A stretch of 21,395 nucleotides of DNA from Candidatus Kuenenia stuttgartensis (GTDB taxonomy: Bacteria; Planctomycetota; Planctomycetia; Isosphaerales; Isosphaeraceae), in the NCBI GenBank assembly GCA_945872325.1, contig CAMBZY010000006.1, positions 1-21,395 of the forward strand, in the 5' to 3' direction. The notes below the pieces were generated by a model that saw only the letters and a list, made by a program, of their open reading frames with translations, was not told where the DNA came from and searched no databases. The position numbers and the translations under genes were made by a program. This document shows, one piece after another, positions 7,063 to 14,926 of the stretch; position 1 is the first letter of the stretch, and each line of letters starts with the position of its first letter.

Positions 7063-8355
7063 GTGTCGAACACTTGCGTGGTGGGCTTGCAGTGGGGTGA
7101 CGAAGCGAAGGGCAAAATTGTGGACTTGCTCTGCGATGTTCACGATGTGGTTGTCCGTTATCAAGGCGGTGCCAATGCTGGCCATACCGTCATGGTCGGC
7201 GAGAATACTTACAAGCTCTCCCTCGTGCCGACAGGCGCCGTCAGGCCTGATGTAGACTGCGTGATCGGCAACGGAGTGGTCATTCACCCGCCCATGCTCC
7301 TGGCTGAAATGGATCGCCTTCAGACACAAGGCCTGAATTTCCAAGGCCGGATGCATATCAGCGACCGCGCCCACGTCATATTCCCTTATCACCTCGAAGA
7401 AGAACGCTGGTCAGAAGAATCCACCACGGAAGGCGAACGCCTCGGCACCACCCGTCGCGGTATCGGCCCTTGCTATAAAGATAAAGTGGGCCGTGTGCAT
7501 GGGATCCGGATCGGTGAACTGTTCCGTCCCGATCACTTGCGCCAGCGTCTGCGGCGGATCGTGGAATTCAAAAATCAGATCTTCAGCGCCACTCTGAACC
7601 CATTCACCCCACTCGATGCAGACGCCATCGCCGACGACTATCTCGGCTATGCCGAACGCCTTCGACCATTCGTCACAGACACCACCGCCTGGCTGGCCAG
7701 TGCCGTAAAGGCAAACAGGAACATCCTTTTCGAAGGTGCCCAGGGTTCGCTTCTGGATATTGATTACGGAACCTTTCCGTTTGTCACTTCCTCAAATTCA
7801 TCAGCCGCCGGTTTGGGAACAGGCTCAGGCGTGCACGCCCGTCAGGTGCAGAACTGGGTCGGGATCGTCAAAGCCTATACCACTCGGGTCGGCGGTGGAC
7901 CATTCCCAACAGAGCTTGATAACGAAATTGGCCAGCGCATTCGCGATCGTGGCCGCGAGTACGGCACCGTCACAGGCCGACCGCGTCGCTGCGGATGGTT
8001 CGACGCCGTAGCCGTTCGCCATTCCGCCTGGGTCAGCGGAGCCACCGAGCTTTCCGTGATGCTGCTCGATGTGCTTTCAGGGTTTGATGAAATCAAAGTG
8101 GCTGTGGCTTATGAACGGCCTGATGGTTCGCGACTGGAATGGTTCCCCGGCTGTCTCGAAGAATTAGGCCAGGTCAAGCCAATCTACGAAACCTTCCCGG
8201 GTTGGGCTGAAGATGTGACCGGCGTGAAGGATTGGTCCGATTTCCCTGAGAATTTCAAGAAGTACGTTCAGGTTCTGGCTGACCAGGTGGGTGTGCCCGT
8301 ACGTCGGGTGAGTGTTGGGCCAGAGCGAACCCAGACTGTCGCGGTTCCCGTCTGA
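7063..8355 (+). CDS. purA: Adenylosuccinate synthetase
   Basis: A 430-residue cytoplasmic enzyme, the usual family length. It joins IMP and aspartate using GTP to give adenylosuccinate, the first step from IMP to AMP. Motifs: the N-terminal loop QWGDEAKGKIVD with catalytic Asp13, QGGANAGHTV with His41, TTRRGIGPCYKDK, EGAQGSLLDIDYGTFPFVT, TRVGGGPFPTE, TGRPRRCGWFDAVAVRH, and the C-terminal SVGPERTQTV. The loop has Ala15 where the common form is GDEGKGK. The start is GTG, supported by GAAGGG (7049-7054) 8 bases before it; no ATG fits. A candidate promoter and an upstream terminator suggest it heads a new transcription unit. uppS follows after 127 bases that contain hairpins, so joint transcription with uppS is possible but not certain. 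Confidence 0.97.
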   Translation: MSNTCVVGLQWGDEAKGKIVDLLCDVHDVVVRYQGGANAGHTVMVGENTYKLSLVPTGAVRPDVDCVIGNGVVIHPPMLLAEMDRLQTQGLNFQGRMHISDRAHVIFPYHLEEERWSEESTTEGERLGTTRRGIGPCYKDKVGRVHGIRIGELFRPDHLRQRLRRIVEFKNQIFSATLNPFTPLDADAIADDYLGYAERLRPFVTDTTAWLASAVKANRNILFEGAQGSLLDIDYGTFPFVTSSNSSAAGLGTGSGVHARQVQNWVGIVKAYTTRVGGGPFPTELDNEIGQRIRDRGREYGTVTGRPRRCGWFDAVAVRHSAWVSGATELSVMLLDVLSGFDEIKVAVAYERPDGSRLEWFPGCLEELGQVKPIYETFPGWAEDVTGVKDWSDFPENFKKYVQVLADQVGVPVRRVSVGPERTQTVAVPV

Positions 8356-8363
8356 TTCTGCTA

Positions 8364-8447
8364 GAATCGAGGGAACGATTCTCGACCCTAAAAATTGGCG
8401 ACCAGCAGATTGTCGATAAAGCGGGCCTGTTACTTCGTACCAAGCCC
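8364..8447 (+). promoter_or_regulatory. Two hairpins in the purA-uppS gap
   Basis: GAATCG and CGATTC flank AGGGAA just after the purA stop (about 8364-8381), with an overlapping alternative TCGAG/CTCGA pairing. Further on, 8423-8433 pairs with 8437-8447 (GGGC with GCCC at the base, 9 of 11 positions paired, loop TTC). Only ACTTTTCG follows the second stem, a weak T run. They could be a weak terminator, an attenuator or a processing site before uppS. Confidence 0.4.
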
Positions 8448-8482
8448 ACTTTTCGAACCGTTTCGGAGGCTTTCGTAATTCC

Positions 8483-9268
8483 ATGAGCAGTGCCACTCTG
8501 GCTCCGAGCAACTTGACTGAAGAAGGTCGCAATCGGCTTGCTGCAATTGGCCTCAATCAAGACCAGTTGCCCCGCCACGTGGCCATCATTATGGACGGTA
8601 ACGGCCGCTGGGCACAGGAACGTGGTTTACCCAGAGTTTTCGGGCACCGTCGTGGAATTCAAAGCGTACGCGCCGTTTCTGAAGAGTGTCGCCGACTGGG
8701 CCTGACCCAGCTCACTCTTTATTGTCTGTCGGTTGAGAACTGGAAACGTCCGCCCCGCGAGCTCAAGTTTCTGATGCGTTTGCTCCGCCATTTTCTGGTC
8801 GTGGAACGCGATGAACTGGCCTCAGAGAACATCCGGCTGGTCATGATCGGCGAACGCGAAGGCCTCCCGCCCGACGTTCTGGCCGAGATGGACAGAACCG
8901 TTGAAATGACCCGCAACAACACGGGTATGACACTCGCTTTAGCTGTAAATTATGGTGGCCGGACCGAGATCGCCAAAGCCGCTCGCAGGATCGCCGAAAA
9001 AGTTGCCAGAGGCGAGCTTCTGCCCTCAGACATCAACGAATCCCTGTTCGACCAGCATCTGGACACGGCCGGAATGCCCGACCCGGATCTTCTGATCCGG
9101 ACGGCTGGCGAAATGCGTGTCTCAAACTATCTCCTCTGGCAGATTTCTTATTCGGAACTCTGGGTGACTGAAACCAACTGGCCCGACTTCCGTGAAGATA
9201 ACCTGGCCGAAAGTTTCCACGCCTATGCCGGTCGCAAACGAAAATTTGGCGGACTGATCAAGAGCTGA
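8483..9268 (+). CDS. uppS: Undecaprenyl diphosphate synthase (cis-isoprenyl transferase)
   Basis: A 261-residue peripheral membrane enzyme. It extends farnesyl diphosphate with isopentenyl units in cis to make the C55 carrier used for peptidoglycan and surface glycans. Motifs: HVAIIMDGNGRWAQ with the catalytic Asp38, GHRRGIQSVR, LTLYCLSVENWKRPP, LALAVNYGGRTEI, and the C-terminal PDLLIRTAGEMRVSNYLLWQ then SELWVTETNWPDF, which bind the incoming substrate and metal in the family. In the common motif the residue after RT is Ser; here it is Ala. A leader of about 30 residues precedes the core, slightly longer than many members. ATG 8483 has GGAGG at 8465-8469, a rather long 13-base spacing. cdsA follows after 24 bases, a pairing very common in bacteria. 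Confidence 0.96.
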   Translation: MSSATLAPSNLTEEGRNRLAAIGLNQDQLPRHVAIIMDGNGRWAQERGLPRVFGHRRGIQSVRAVSEECRRLGLTQLTLYCLSVENWKRPPRELKFLMRLLRHFLVVERDELASENIRLVMIGEREGLPPDVLAEMDRTVEMTRNNTGMTLALAVNYGGRTEIAKAARRIAEKVARGELLPSDINESLFDQHLDTAGMPDPDLLIRTAGEMRVSNYLLWQISYSELWVTETNWPDFREDNLAESFHAYAGRKRKFGGLIKS

Positions 9269-9292
9269 TCCATCACTGGGAGCCTGTAAACT

Positions 9293-10159
9293 TTGCTTCG
9301 CCAACGCTTACCCATCGGGATCGCCCTGATCCTGATCTTTGTGGCCATACTCTGGGTGGATGGAAAAACCGCGCCTTATCATCCGATCTGGATCGGTCTT
9401 GTGACCCTTCTCAGTGTCCTTGCGAGCCTTGAACTTCAACATTTACTCGCAAAATCAATCGCCAGACCCTATGCCTATCTCATGACGGCCTGCTCGGCTG
9501 CATGTCTCTTCTCGAACAGTTTTTCAGCGGCCTTAAGTATCAACGGACCTCTCGCATTTGGCCCGGTCGCCATCACTTTCTGCTTCAGCCTGGCCGCCAT
9601 TCTGGTCAAAGGCGTCCATGACTTTGACGATATGCAACCGATCATGCCACGCCTGGCATCTACGGTTTTTGGAGTAGCCTACGTCGGTATCCTCGGCTCG
9701 TTTCTGGCACAGATCCGGTTCCTGAATGGACCAGAACAAGGCACATTCGCATTGGCCCTGCTCATTGGAGTCACCAAAGGCACAGACACCGGGGCTTATA
9801 CTTTCGGGAAAATATTTGGTCGTCATTTAATGACCCCAAAACTCTCTCCGAAAAAGACGTGGGAAGGCGCGATGGGCGGACTGATTTTCGCCATTCTGAT
9901 GGCTCAGATCATCACCTCTCTCGAAATTTCGGTCCGTGGCCAAGCCACTCTGGAATGGCTTCCAGCGCGACTTCTATTTGCCATAACTGTCTCCATAGCA
10001 GGGCAGTTAGGCGATTTGGCCGAATCTCTGATCAAGCGTGAGGCACACTTAAAAGATGCTTCCACAGTGATTCCCGGATTTGGAGGAGTGCTGGACCTTC
10101 TCGATTCGTTGTTTTTAGCGGCTCCGGTGGGTTGGGCGATTTTGACGATCCTGCGCTGA
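9293..10159 (+). CDS. cdsA: Phosphatidate cytidylyltransferase (CDP-diglyceride synthase)
   Basis: A 288-residue integral membrane enzyme that makes CDP-diacylglycerol from phosphatidate and CTP, the branch point of phospholipid synthesis. Several hydrophobic helices precede GTDTGAYTFGKIFG (163-176) and SPKKTWEG (185-192), both family hallmarks. The C-terminal signature spans 245-271 and reads SLIKREAHLKDAS, then IPGFGGVLDLLD. Compared with the classical pattern it has Phe263 in place of His (HGG) and Leu269 in place of Arg (DR); all other fixed positions agree. Initiation is probably at TTG 9293, with GGGAG (9278-9282) 10 bases upstream; no ATG lies near the expected N terminus. It sits 24 bases after uppS and is probably co-transcribed. 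A 126-base gap with a likely promoter separates it from phoH. Confidence 0.93.
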   Translation: MLRQRLPIGIALILIFVAILWVDGKTAPYHPIWIGLVTLLSVLASLELQHLLAKSIARPYAYLMTACSAACLFSNSFSAALSINGPLAFGPVAITFCFSLAAILVKGVHDFDDMQPIMPRLASTVFGVAYVGILGSFLAQIRFLNGPEQGTFALALLIGVTKGTDTGAYTFGKIFGRHLMTPKLSPKKTWEGAMGGLIFAILMAQIITSLEISVRGQATLEWLPARLLFAITVSIAGQLGDLAESLIKREAHLKDASTVIPGFGGVLDLLDSLFLAAPVGWAILTILR

Positions 10160-10188
10160 CCAGTTTTGCCACAGTCTGCCTTATCTCG

Positions 10189-10217
10189 TTGTGTTTTATG
10201 ACAAACTTCGCGATAAT
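10189..10217 (+). promoter_or_regulatory. Candidate promoter for the phoH gene cluster
   Basis: TTGTGT (10189-10194) and GATAAT (10212-10217) lie 17 bases apart, in the gap after cdsA and about 70 bases before the phoH start. The spacing is ideal; the -10 matches five of six consensus bases. Confidence 0.45.
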
Positions 10218-10285
10218 TGAAATAGATGAACCAAGCCATTGAGCTACATAGGATCTCTCTAGTAACTGTTTTGCAAGGAATGGTC

Positions 10286-11260
10286 ATGCCCGACTCGCCG
10301 ATCTCGGTGACAATCGCACTGGATAGCCACGACGAAGAAATTGCCGTTCTGGGAAGCCGAGACCAGTTTCTCCGGCAAATTCGCGATTCGTTGGGTATTA
10401 AGATTCTAGCCAGACACGGCGAACTCCGAATCGACGGCGATGCCGATCGAGTCGAACGCGCTCAGAAGGTCTTCTCCGAACTTCGTCAGCTTTATGCCAC
10501 CAAAGTCACGATCAGTTCCACGGAAGTAAACCGGATCCTCGACGAAACCAACCCGTCCGCCTCGAAACTGGCCGAACTTTCACCTGCCCCAACGCCTCTC
10601 GAAATTCGCGAAGGCAGCAAGGTTGTCAGGGCCCGTACCGAAGGTCAGGCCGCATACCTCAAAGCCCTGAAAGATAACGAGCTCGTTTTTGCCCTTGGCC
10701 CAGCCGGTACCGGAAAAACATTTCTGGCCGTGGCCGTGGCTGTGGGTGCTTTGCGATCCGGAAGCATCAAGAAAATCGTTCTGGTCAGGCCCGCCGTCGA
10801 AGCCGGCGAACATCTTGGGTTCCTCCCAGGCGATCTCGAAGCCAAAATCAATCCGTATCTCAGGCCTCTGCTGGACGCCCTCAATGATCTGATGGACTTC
10901 GAACAAGTTCGCAGATATATGACAAGCGACCTGATTGAAATCGCCCCTCTCGCCTATATGAGAGGCCGAACCCTGAACGACGCCATGATCATTCTGGATG
11001 AAGGCCAAAACGCCACCATCTCCCAGATGAAAATGTTCCTGACCCGGATGGGCAGCAATGCCCGGATCGTGGTCACCGGAGATCCCTCGCAAAACGACCT
11101 CCCGCCCGGAATTCCCAGCGGCCTGAACGACGCTGTGGAACGGATCCGCGGCATCAAGAGCGTCGGAGTGATCACTCTGACCAAGGCCGATATCGTCCGC
11201 CACCCACTGGTCCAAGCCATTGTGGAAGCCTACGAGAAACCGAAAAAGGACGAGAAGTAA
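10286..11260 (+). CDS. phoH: PhoH-like ATPase
   Basis: A 324-residue cytoplasmic P-loop ATPase of the PhoH/YbeZ family, which is linked to RNA metabolism and ribosome-related work together with YbeY. Residues about 1-80 look like the small N-terminal alpha/beta domain of this family. The ATPase core has Walker A GPAGTGKT (138-145), LVRPAVEAGEHLGFLPGDL (166-184), MRGRTLNDAMIILDEGQN with Walker B (225-242), QMKMFLTRMG, and VTGDPSQNDLP (263-273). The usual DEAQN is DEGQN here. ATG 10286 is preferred because AAGGAA (10275-10280) sits just upstream. An ATG at 10280 overlaps that site, and one at 10226 lacks a site. The gene leads a closely spaced series with the HD protein, ybeY and recO, an order widely conserved in bacteria. 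Confidence 0.94.
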   Translation: MPDSPISVTIALDSHDEEIAVLGSRDQFLRQIRDSLGIKILARHGELRIDGDADRVERAQKVFSELRQLYATKVTISSTEVNRILDETNPSASKLAELSPAPTPLEIREGSKVVRARTEGQAAYLKALKDNELVFALGPAGTGKTFLAVAVAVGALRSGSIKKIVLVRPAVEAGEHLGFLPGDLEAKINPYLRPLLDALNDLMDFEQVRRYMTSDLIEIAPLAYMRGRTLNDAMIILDEGQNATISQMKMFLTRMGSNARIVVTGDPSQNDLPPGIPSGLNDAVERIRGIKSVGVITLTKADIVRHPLVQAIVEAYEKPKKDEK

Positions 11261-11318
11261 AAGCTTCTTTTCCGTTCGATACTAGCCGGAAATTCGCCAT
11301 GATGACGGCACACTATCC

Positions 11319-13562
11319 ATGAGTTCGGTACGGCGACGCTGGAAATTTCTGCGGAATCCTCGTAGCACAGATTTTGATCTGGGTAGCGACCGCCGCATCG
11401 TCCAAACCCGTGGCCGCCGGCTTCGATTCGTCATCATGATCGCCTCCTGCCTGGTCTCAGCCGCTTTGGTGCATGGCCTTGGCCCACCATTCGGCTTCAG
11501 GCTCGGCCAAAGACCGCATCGTGAAATCCGTCTGAATGTGGATCAGATTTCGCGTCGGAATGCACTTCGGTCAAACGCCCAACGACAGATTCGCGAGGAT
11601 GCCGTCGCACCCCGAATGCTCCATAATCCTGCTCCGATTGAGGACAGGATCAAGTCCATCGAAGACTTGGGAACAGCCGCCGGGCGAGCCAATCGGGTGG
11701 ACGAACTCCCAGCCTCCATCGCTCAGGCGTGGGGAATGATTTCGCCTGAACTGTTTGAGGATCTTCGGGAAGCCAATGATGTTCCGGAACGTCGGGAGCA
11801 ATTTTCGCGAGAACTTCGCGAAGCCTTCAGCCCCGTCCTCAAAGAAGGCATTCTGAGCCCGACTCCCCTGCCCCGGATTGATCAGAATGCGACTCAGTTT
11901 GCGATCAGACTTGAGGGGCAGGACGATTCACGGTCCAGGCTGGTTACGCGCGATCACGTTTCGCCCGAACGTCTGGGCCGGCCCGATAGCGACTTTGGCA
12001 AGCACTTTGTCTCCAGCTTCAGGCCACCCGAACTGGGCCGAAGACTGTTCGAACTGATCGACGACAAACTTGCCGCCTCGCCCACCCTGACCTACGACGA
12101 ACGCGAAACCACGGTCGCCCGGGAACGGGCCAGAAGCGAAGTTCCTGATATTTTCGATCAGTTCAAACGCGGCGACCTGCTCGTGGAACAAGGCCAGCCG
12201 ATTGACGCTGAAACCCTTGACCTGCTTCGACTTGAACACGACCGATCCGCCGCTCTTTTTACGCAGCGAGATGTTGCCCTGCGATGGGTGGCTTCCGTTG
12301 GCCTGTGTGCTGCGCTTTACGGCCTTTTGAGTATTTATCTGATCCGCAATGAGCCCCGACTCGCTGCTGACACCGCCAAAATTGTCCTCCTGTGCAGCCT
12401 GATCAATATTGGCCTGGCCGCCATGCGCGTCCTGTCGGTCCAAAGTTGGGATGCTGAAGCCTTGCCAGTGGCCGTGGGTGGTATGGTGGTCACCATCGCT
12501 TTCGGCATGGACGTGGCCATCCTTTTCACCCTGGGCCTTTCACTTTTGACATGCCTCACGCTCGGTGTCGGTATCGACGAACTGATCGTTCTGGCCGGCG
12601 GAACCACGGCCGGAATTGTGACTCTGGGCGATGTGCGGTCTCGTACCAAGCTCATCAAAGTCGGTCTGACCATCGGTTTAGCTTATTTCCTCATGACCTG
12701 GTCGGCCGGCCTTTGGCAGCGCGACCCTGCGGAGTTGATCCTTTCCATCAGCCTCTGGCGCATGGTCTGGGGCCTGATGGCAGGCTTCTTCCTGGGCGGA
12801 ATTCTGCCGTTTTTGGAGTCGTATCTGGGTTTGGTCACAGGCATCAGTCTGCTCGAACTGGGCGATGTGCGCCACCCTCTGCTGCAGGAACTGGTCCGCC
12901 GAGCCCCGGGAACTTACAACCACTCCGTCACGGTCGGCGCTTTGGCGGAATCAGCAGCGGAGCAGATCGGGGCGAATGCCTTGCTGGTACGGGTCGGGGC
13001 TTATTTTCACGACATCGGCAAGATGATCAAACCCGAATATTTTGTCGAAAATCAGGTGCGTGGACAAACCAGCCGACACGCGGGTTTAAACCCCTCAATG
13101 AGCACCATGATCATTATCGGGCACGTCAAGGATGGTTATGAACTGGGCCTGAAATACAACCTGCCGGAACCGATCATGGAACTGATCCAGCAACACCATG
13201 GCACCAGTCTGGTCGAGTATTTCTATCGCGAAGCTACGAAACGGGAGGCCAGCTCGGCTGACCCGGTGGGGATCCATGAAAGCGCGTTCCGTTACCCTGG
13301 CCCTGCTCCCCAGAGCCGTGAAGCGGCGATCTTGATGATCTGCGATGCCGTGGAATCCGCCAGCCGGACACTTTCCGAGCCGACCCCATCCCGAATGGAG
13401 GCACTGGTAGAGGAACTCGTCGCCAAACGCCTGGACGACGGCCAGTTCGACGAATGTGGCCTGACCCTCAAAGAACTGGCCCAAATCAAGAAAAGCCTGA
13501 CCAAATCCTTGATCGGGCTATATCATGCACGCATCAAGTATCCGGAAACCCGGACAGCCTGA
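11319..13562 (+). CDS. PgpH-like 7TM-HD phosphodiesterase (probable c-di-AMP hydrolase)
   Basis: A 747-residue inner-membrane protein. After a basic cytoplasmic start (1-36) comes one helix (about 36-52), a large extracytoplasmic domain (about 60-318; 7TMR-HDED type, with LTYDERETTVARERAR and GDLLVEQGQPI), a block of about seven helices (320-510), and a cytoplasmic HD domain. The expected metal ligands of PgpH-type enzymes are all visible: His535 in YNHSVTVG, His564-Asp565 in YFHDIGKM, His602 in GHVKDG, His626-His627 in QQHHGTS, and Asp676 in MICDAVE. By homology it should hydrolyse cyclic di-AMP, possibly gated by a periplasmic signal; this is not shown by sequence alone. ATG 11319 has no strong ribosome binding site. 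It overlaps by ATGA the stop of a tiny upstream frame (11299-11322). ybeY follows after 44 bases. Confidence 0.92.
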   Translation: MSSVRRRWKFLRNPRSTDFDLGSDRRIVQTRGRRLRFVIMIASCLVSAALVHGLGPPFGFRLGQRPHREIRLNVDQISRRNALRSNAQRQIREDAVAPRMLHNPAPIEDRIKSIEDLGTAAGRANRVDELPASIAQAWGMISPELFEDLREANDVPERREQFSRELREAFSPVLKEGILSPTPLPRIDQNATQFAIRLEGQDDSRSRLVTRDHVSPERLGRPDSDFGKHFVSSFRPPELGRRLFELIDDKLAASPTLTYDERETTVARERARSEVPDIFDQFKRGDLLVEQGQPIDAETLDLLRLEHDRSAALFTQRDVALRWVASVGLCAALYGLLSIYLIRNEPRLAADTAKIVLLCSLINIGLAAMRVLSVQSWDAEALPVAVGGMVVTIAFGMDVAILFTLGLSLLTCLTLGVGIDELIVLAGGTTAGIVTLGDVRSRTKLIKVGLTIGLAYFLMTWSAGLWQRDPAELILSISLWRMVWGLMAGFFLGGILPFLESYLGLVTGISLLELGDVRHPLLQELVRRAPGTYNHSVTVGALAESAAEQIGANALLVRVGAYFHDIGKMIKPEYFVENQVRGQTSRHAGLNPSMSTMIIIGHVKDGYELGLKYNLPEPIMELIQQHHGTSLVEYFYREATKREASSADPVGIHESAFRYPGPAPQSREAAILMICDAVESASRTLSEPTPSRMEALVEELVAKRLDDGQFDECGLTLKELAQIKKSLTKSLIGLYHARIKYPETRTA

Positions 13563-13606
13563 CAGGACTGAATCACCACTCACACGCTTGAAGGAGTCGG
13601 CCTGTG

Positions 13607-14062
13607 ATGATCGAAATCTCGAACCGGCAATCCGAAGTGCCTATCAACATCGCCCACTTTGAAAAACTGATCCAGCGCATGCTGGCATATCTGAACATCA
13701 CTGAAGCCGAAATTTCGGTCGCTTTTGTGGATAATCCGGCTATCGCCGAGCTCAACTGGGAGTTTCTGCAACATGAAGGCCCAACAGATATTATCACGTT
13801 TCCACTCTCTGAGCCTGATGAATATCCATTGGAAGGCGAGCTGGTGATATCGGCCCCCTGGGCTGCCGAGGTCGCAGACCGAAATGGCGATCAGGTAGAC
13901 GATGAGCTGGCACTTTATCTGGCACATGGCCTGCTGCATCTCGCAGGTCAGGACGACATTGAGCCAGACGATGCTCTGGAAATGCGACGCCGGGAGCTCC
14001 AGTTACTTAAGGCTCTGGAACTGGCGATTCCCCGCAACCGATTCGAATCTGTTGAGGGCTGA
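13607..14062 (+). CDS. ybeY: Endoribonuclease YbeY (rRNA maturation factor)
   Basis: A 151-residue metalloprotein of the UPF0054 family, needed in many bacteria for 16S rRNA 3'-end maturation and ribosome quality control. Visible family features are VAFVDNPAIAELNWEFL, GPTDIITFPL (58-67), GELVIS (77-82), and the metal site region AHGLLHLAGQDD (106-117). His107 and His111 are present. The third ligand, His in the common HGxLHLxGYDH form, is Asp117 here, and Tyr is Gln115. Asp can still bind zinc, so activity is plausible. ATG 13607 and GTG 13604 both fit the AAGGAG at 13591-13596; I take the ATG. Its place after phoH and the HD gene is the common bacterial order and supports the call. Confidence 0.93.
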   Translation: MIEISNRQSEVPINIAHFEKLIQRMLAYLNITEAEISVAFVDNPAIAELNWEFLQHEGPTDIITFPLSEPDEYPLEGELVISAPWAAEVADRNGDQVDDELALYLAHGLLHLAGQDDIEPDDALEMRRRELQLLKALELAIPRNRFESVEG

Positions 14063-14070
14063 ATTGAATC

Positions 14071-14832
14071 ATGCCGGCTCATCGGTGCATGGGATTGGTG
14101 ATTCGCGGGGCGGATGTGTTTAACACAAGTCGCGTGTTCACGGTGTTTACGCGCGATCTGGGCCGGGTGGAAGGGATCGCAAAAGGGTCACGGCGGCTGA
14201 AGAGTCCGTTTGAAAATGGGCTTGACCTTTTATCCATCTGCGATATTGTCATTCTTCATAAAGGCAACGAGACGCTGGACCTCATCACCGAGGCGTGTCT
14301 GGTCGAGCGTTTTGAAGCCTTGCGAACCGACCTTCCGGCGATGTATGCCGGGTGCTATGTGGCTGAACTGCTGAACGACCTGACCCACCTCCATGATCCG
14401 CACCCGAGGTTGTTTGACGCGGCTGTCATCACCCTTCGTAACTTGTCGGATCAGAAGCTCATGTGGCGTCGATTGATGCGATTTGAGCTGGCCTTGCTGA
14501 AGGAGCTGGGGTTAATGCCAAGCCTGGAACTTTGTGTCCACTGCGGCAACGACTTACAGCGAGAAAGCAGTCAGGGCCGGATCGCCTTCGGGCTCTCCAT
14601 GGGCGGTGTCCTGTGCATGCAGTGCCGTCACGGTCAGCCGCATGTCGCCACTCTTTCGGTGACCACCCTCTGGCTACTTCGGTCTCTGGCGAACCCAGGC
14701 CGGGAATGGCGTGAGATTGGTGATTACCGTGATGAATCGGCGGCTCGCGAAGTGGTTTCGTCGGTCATCTGTCACTTGATGGGGCGCCGCCCCAGACTTC
14801 ATCGTTACCTGCTCTCAGGTTCTGTCGGATAA
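14071..14832 (+). CDS. recO: DNA repair protein RecO
   Basis: A 253-residue cytoplasmic protein of the RecFOR recombination-repair pathway. It displaces single-strand-binding protein, helps load RecA and anneals strands. The N-terminal OB-fold part (about 1-80) shows LVIRGADVFNTSRVFTVFTRDLG and GIAKGSRR (35-42). The helical part has YVAELLNDLT. A zinc finger follows with Cys155-Cys158 (CVHC) and Cys182-Cys185 (CMQC), as in zinc-bearing family members. The C-terminal helices end HRYLLSG. ATG 14071 lies 8 bases after the ybeY stop, with GAGG at 14054-14057 inside the ybeY end, so the two genes are probably coupled. No terminator with a T run follows. Confidence 0.93.
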   Translation: MPAHRCMGLVIRGADVFNTSRVFTVFTRDLGRVEGIAKGSRRLKSPFENGLDLLSICDIVILHKGNETLDLITEACLVERFEALRTDLPAMYAGCYVAELLNDLTHLHDPHPRLFDAAVITLRNLSDQKLMWRRLMRFELALLKELGLMPSLELCVHCGNDLQRESSQGRIAFGLSMGGVLCMQCRHGQPHVATLSVTTLWLLRSLANPGREWREIGDYRDESAAREVVSSVICHLMGRRPRLHRYLLSGSVG

Positions 14833-14845
14833 GTGGACCAGTCGT

Positions 14846-14873
14846 GCCGAAACGAATCTCTCCAGGATTCGGC
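14846..14873 (+). repeat. Nested inverted repeats in the recO to lipoprotein gap
   Basis: CGAATC (14853-14858) pairs with GATTCG (14866-14871) around a 7-base loop. GCCGAA (14846-14851) can alternatively pair with TTCGGC (14868-14873). No T run follows, so it is not a standard terminator. It could be an mRNA structure or a weak operator. Confidence 0.35.
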
Positions 14874-14926
14874 GTTGTAACCCCCAAAGTCTCGTTTCAG
14901 GCCGATGGTGGCGAAGGATCGCTCCC

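Noticed and set aside
10580..11215. 211-residue minus-strand frame opposite phoH
   Set aside because: It is antisense to highly conserved ATPase motifs. Such long shadows are common in GC-rich coding DNA.
11928..12443. 171-residue minus-strand frame opposite the HD gene
   Set aside because: It is antisense to the extracytoplasmic and membrane part of a clear homologue, with no independent support.
14038..14050. TTCGAATC resembling a tRNA T-loop
   Set aside because: It sits inside the end of ybeY, and no cloverleaf can be built around it.
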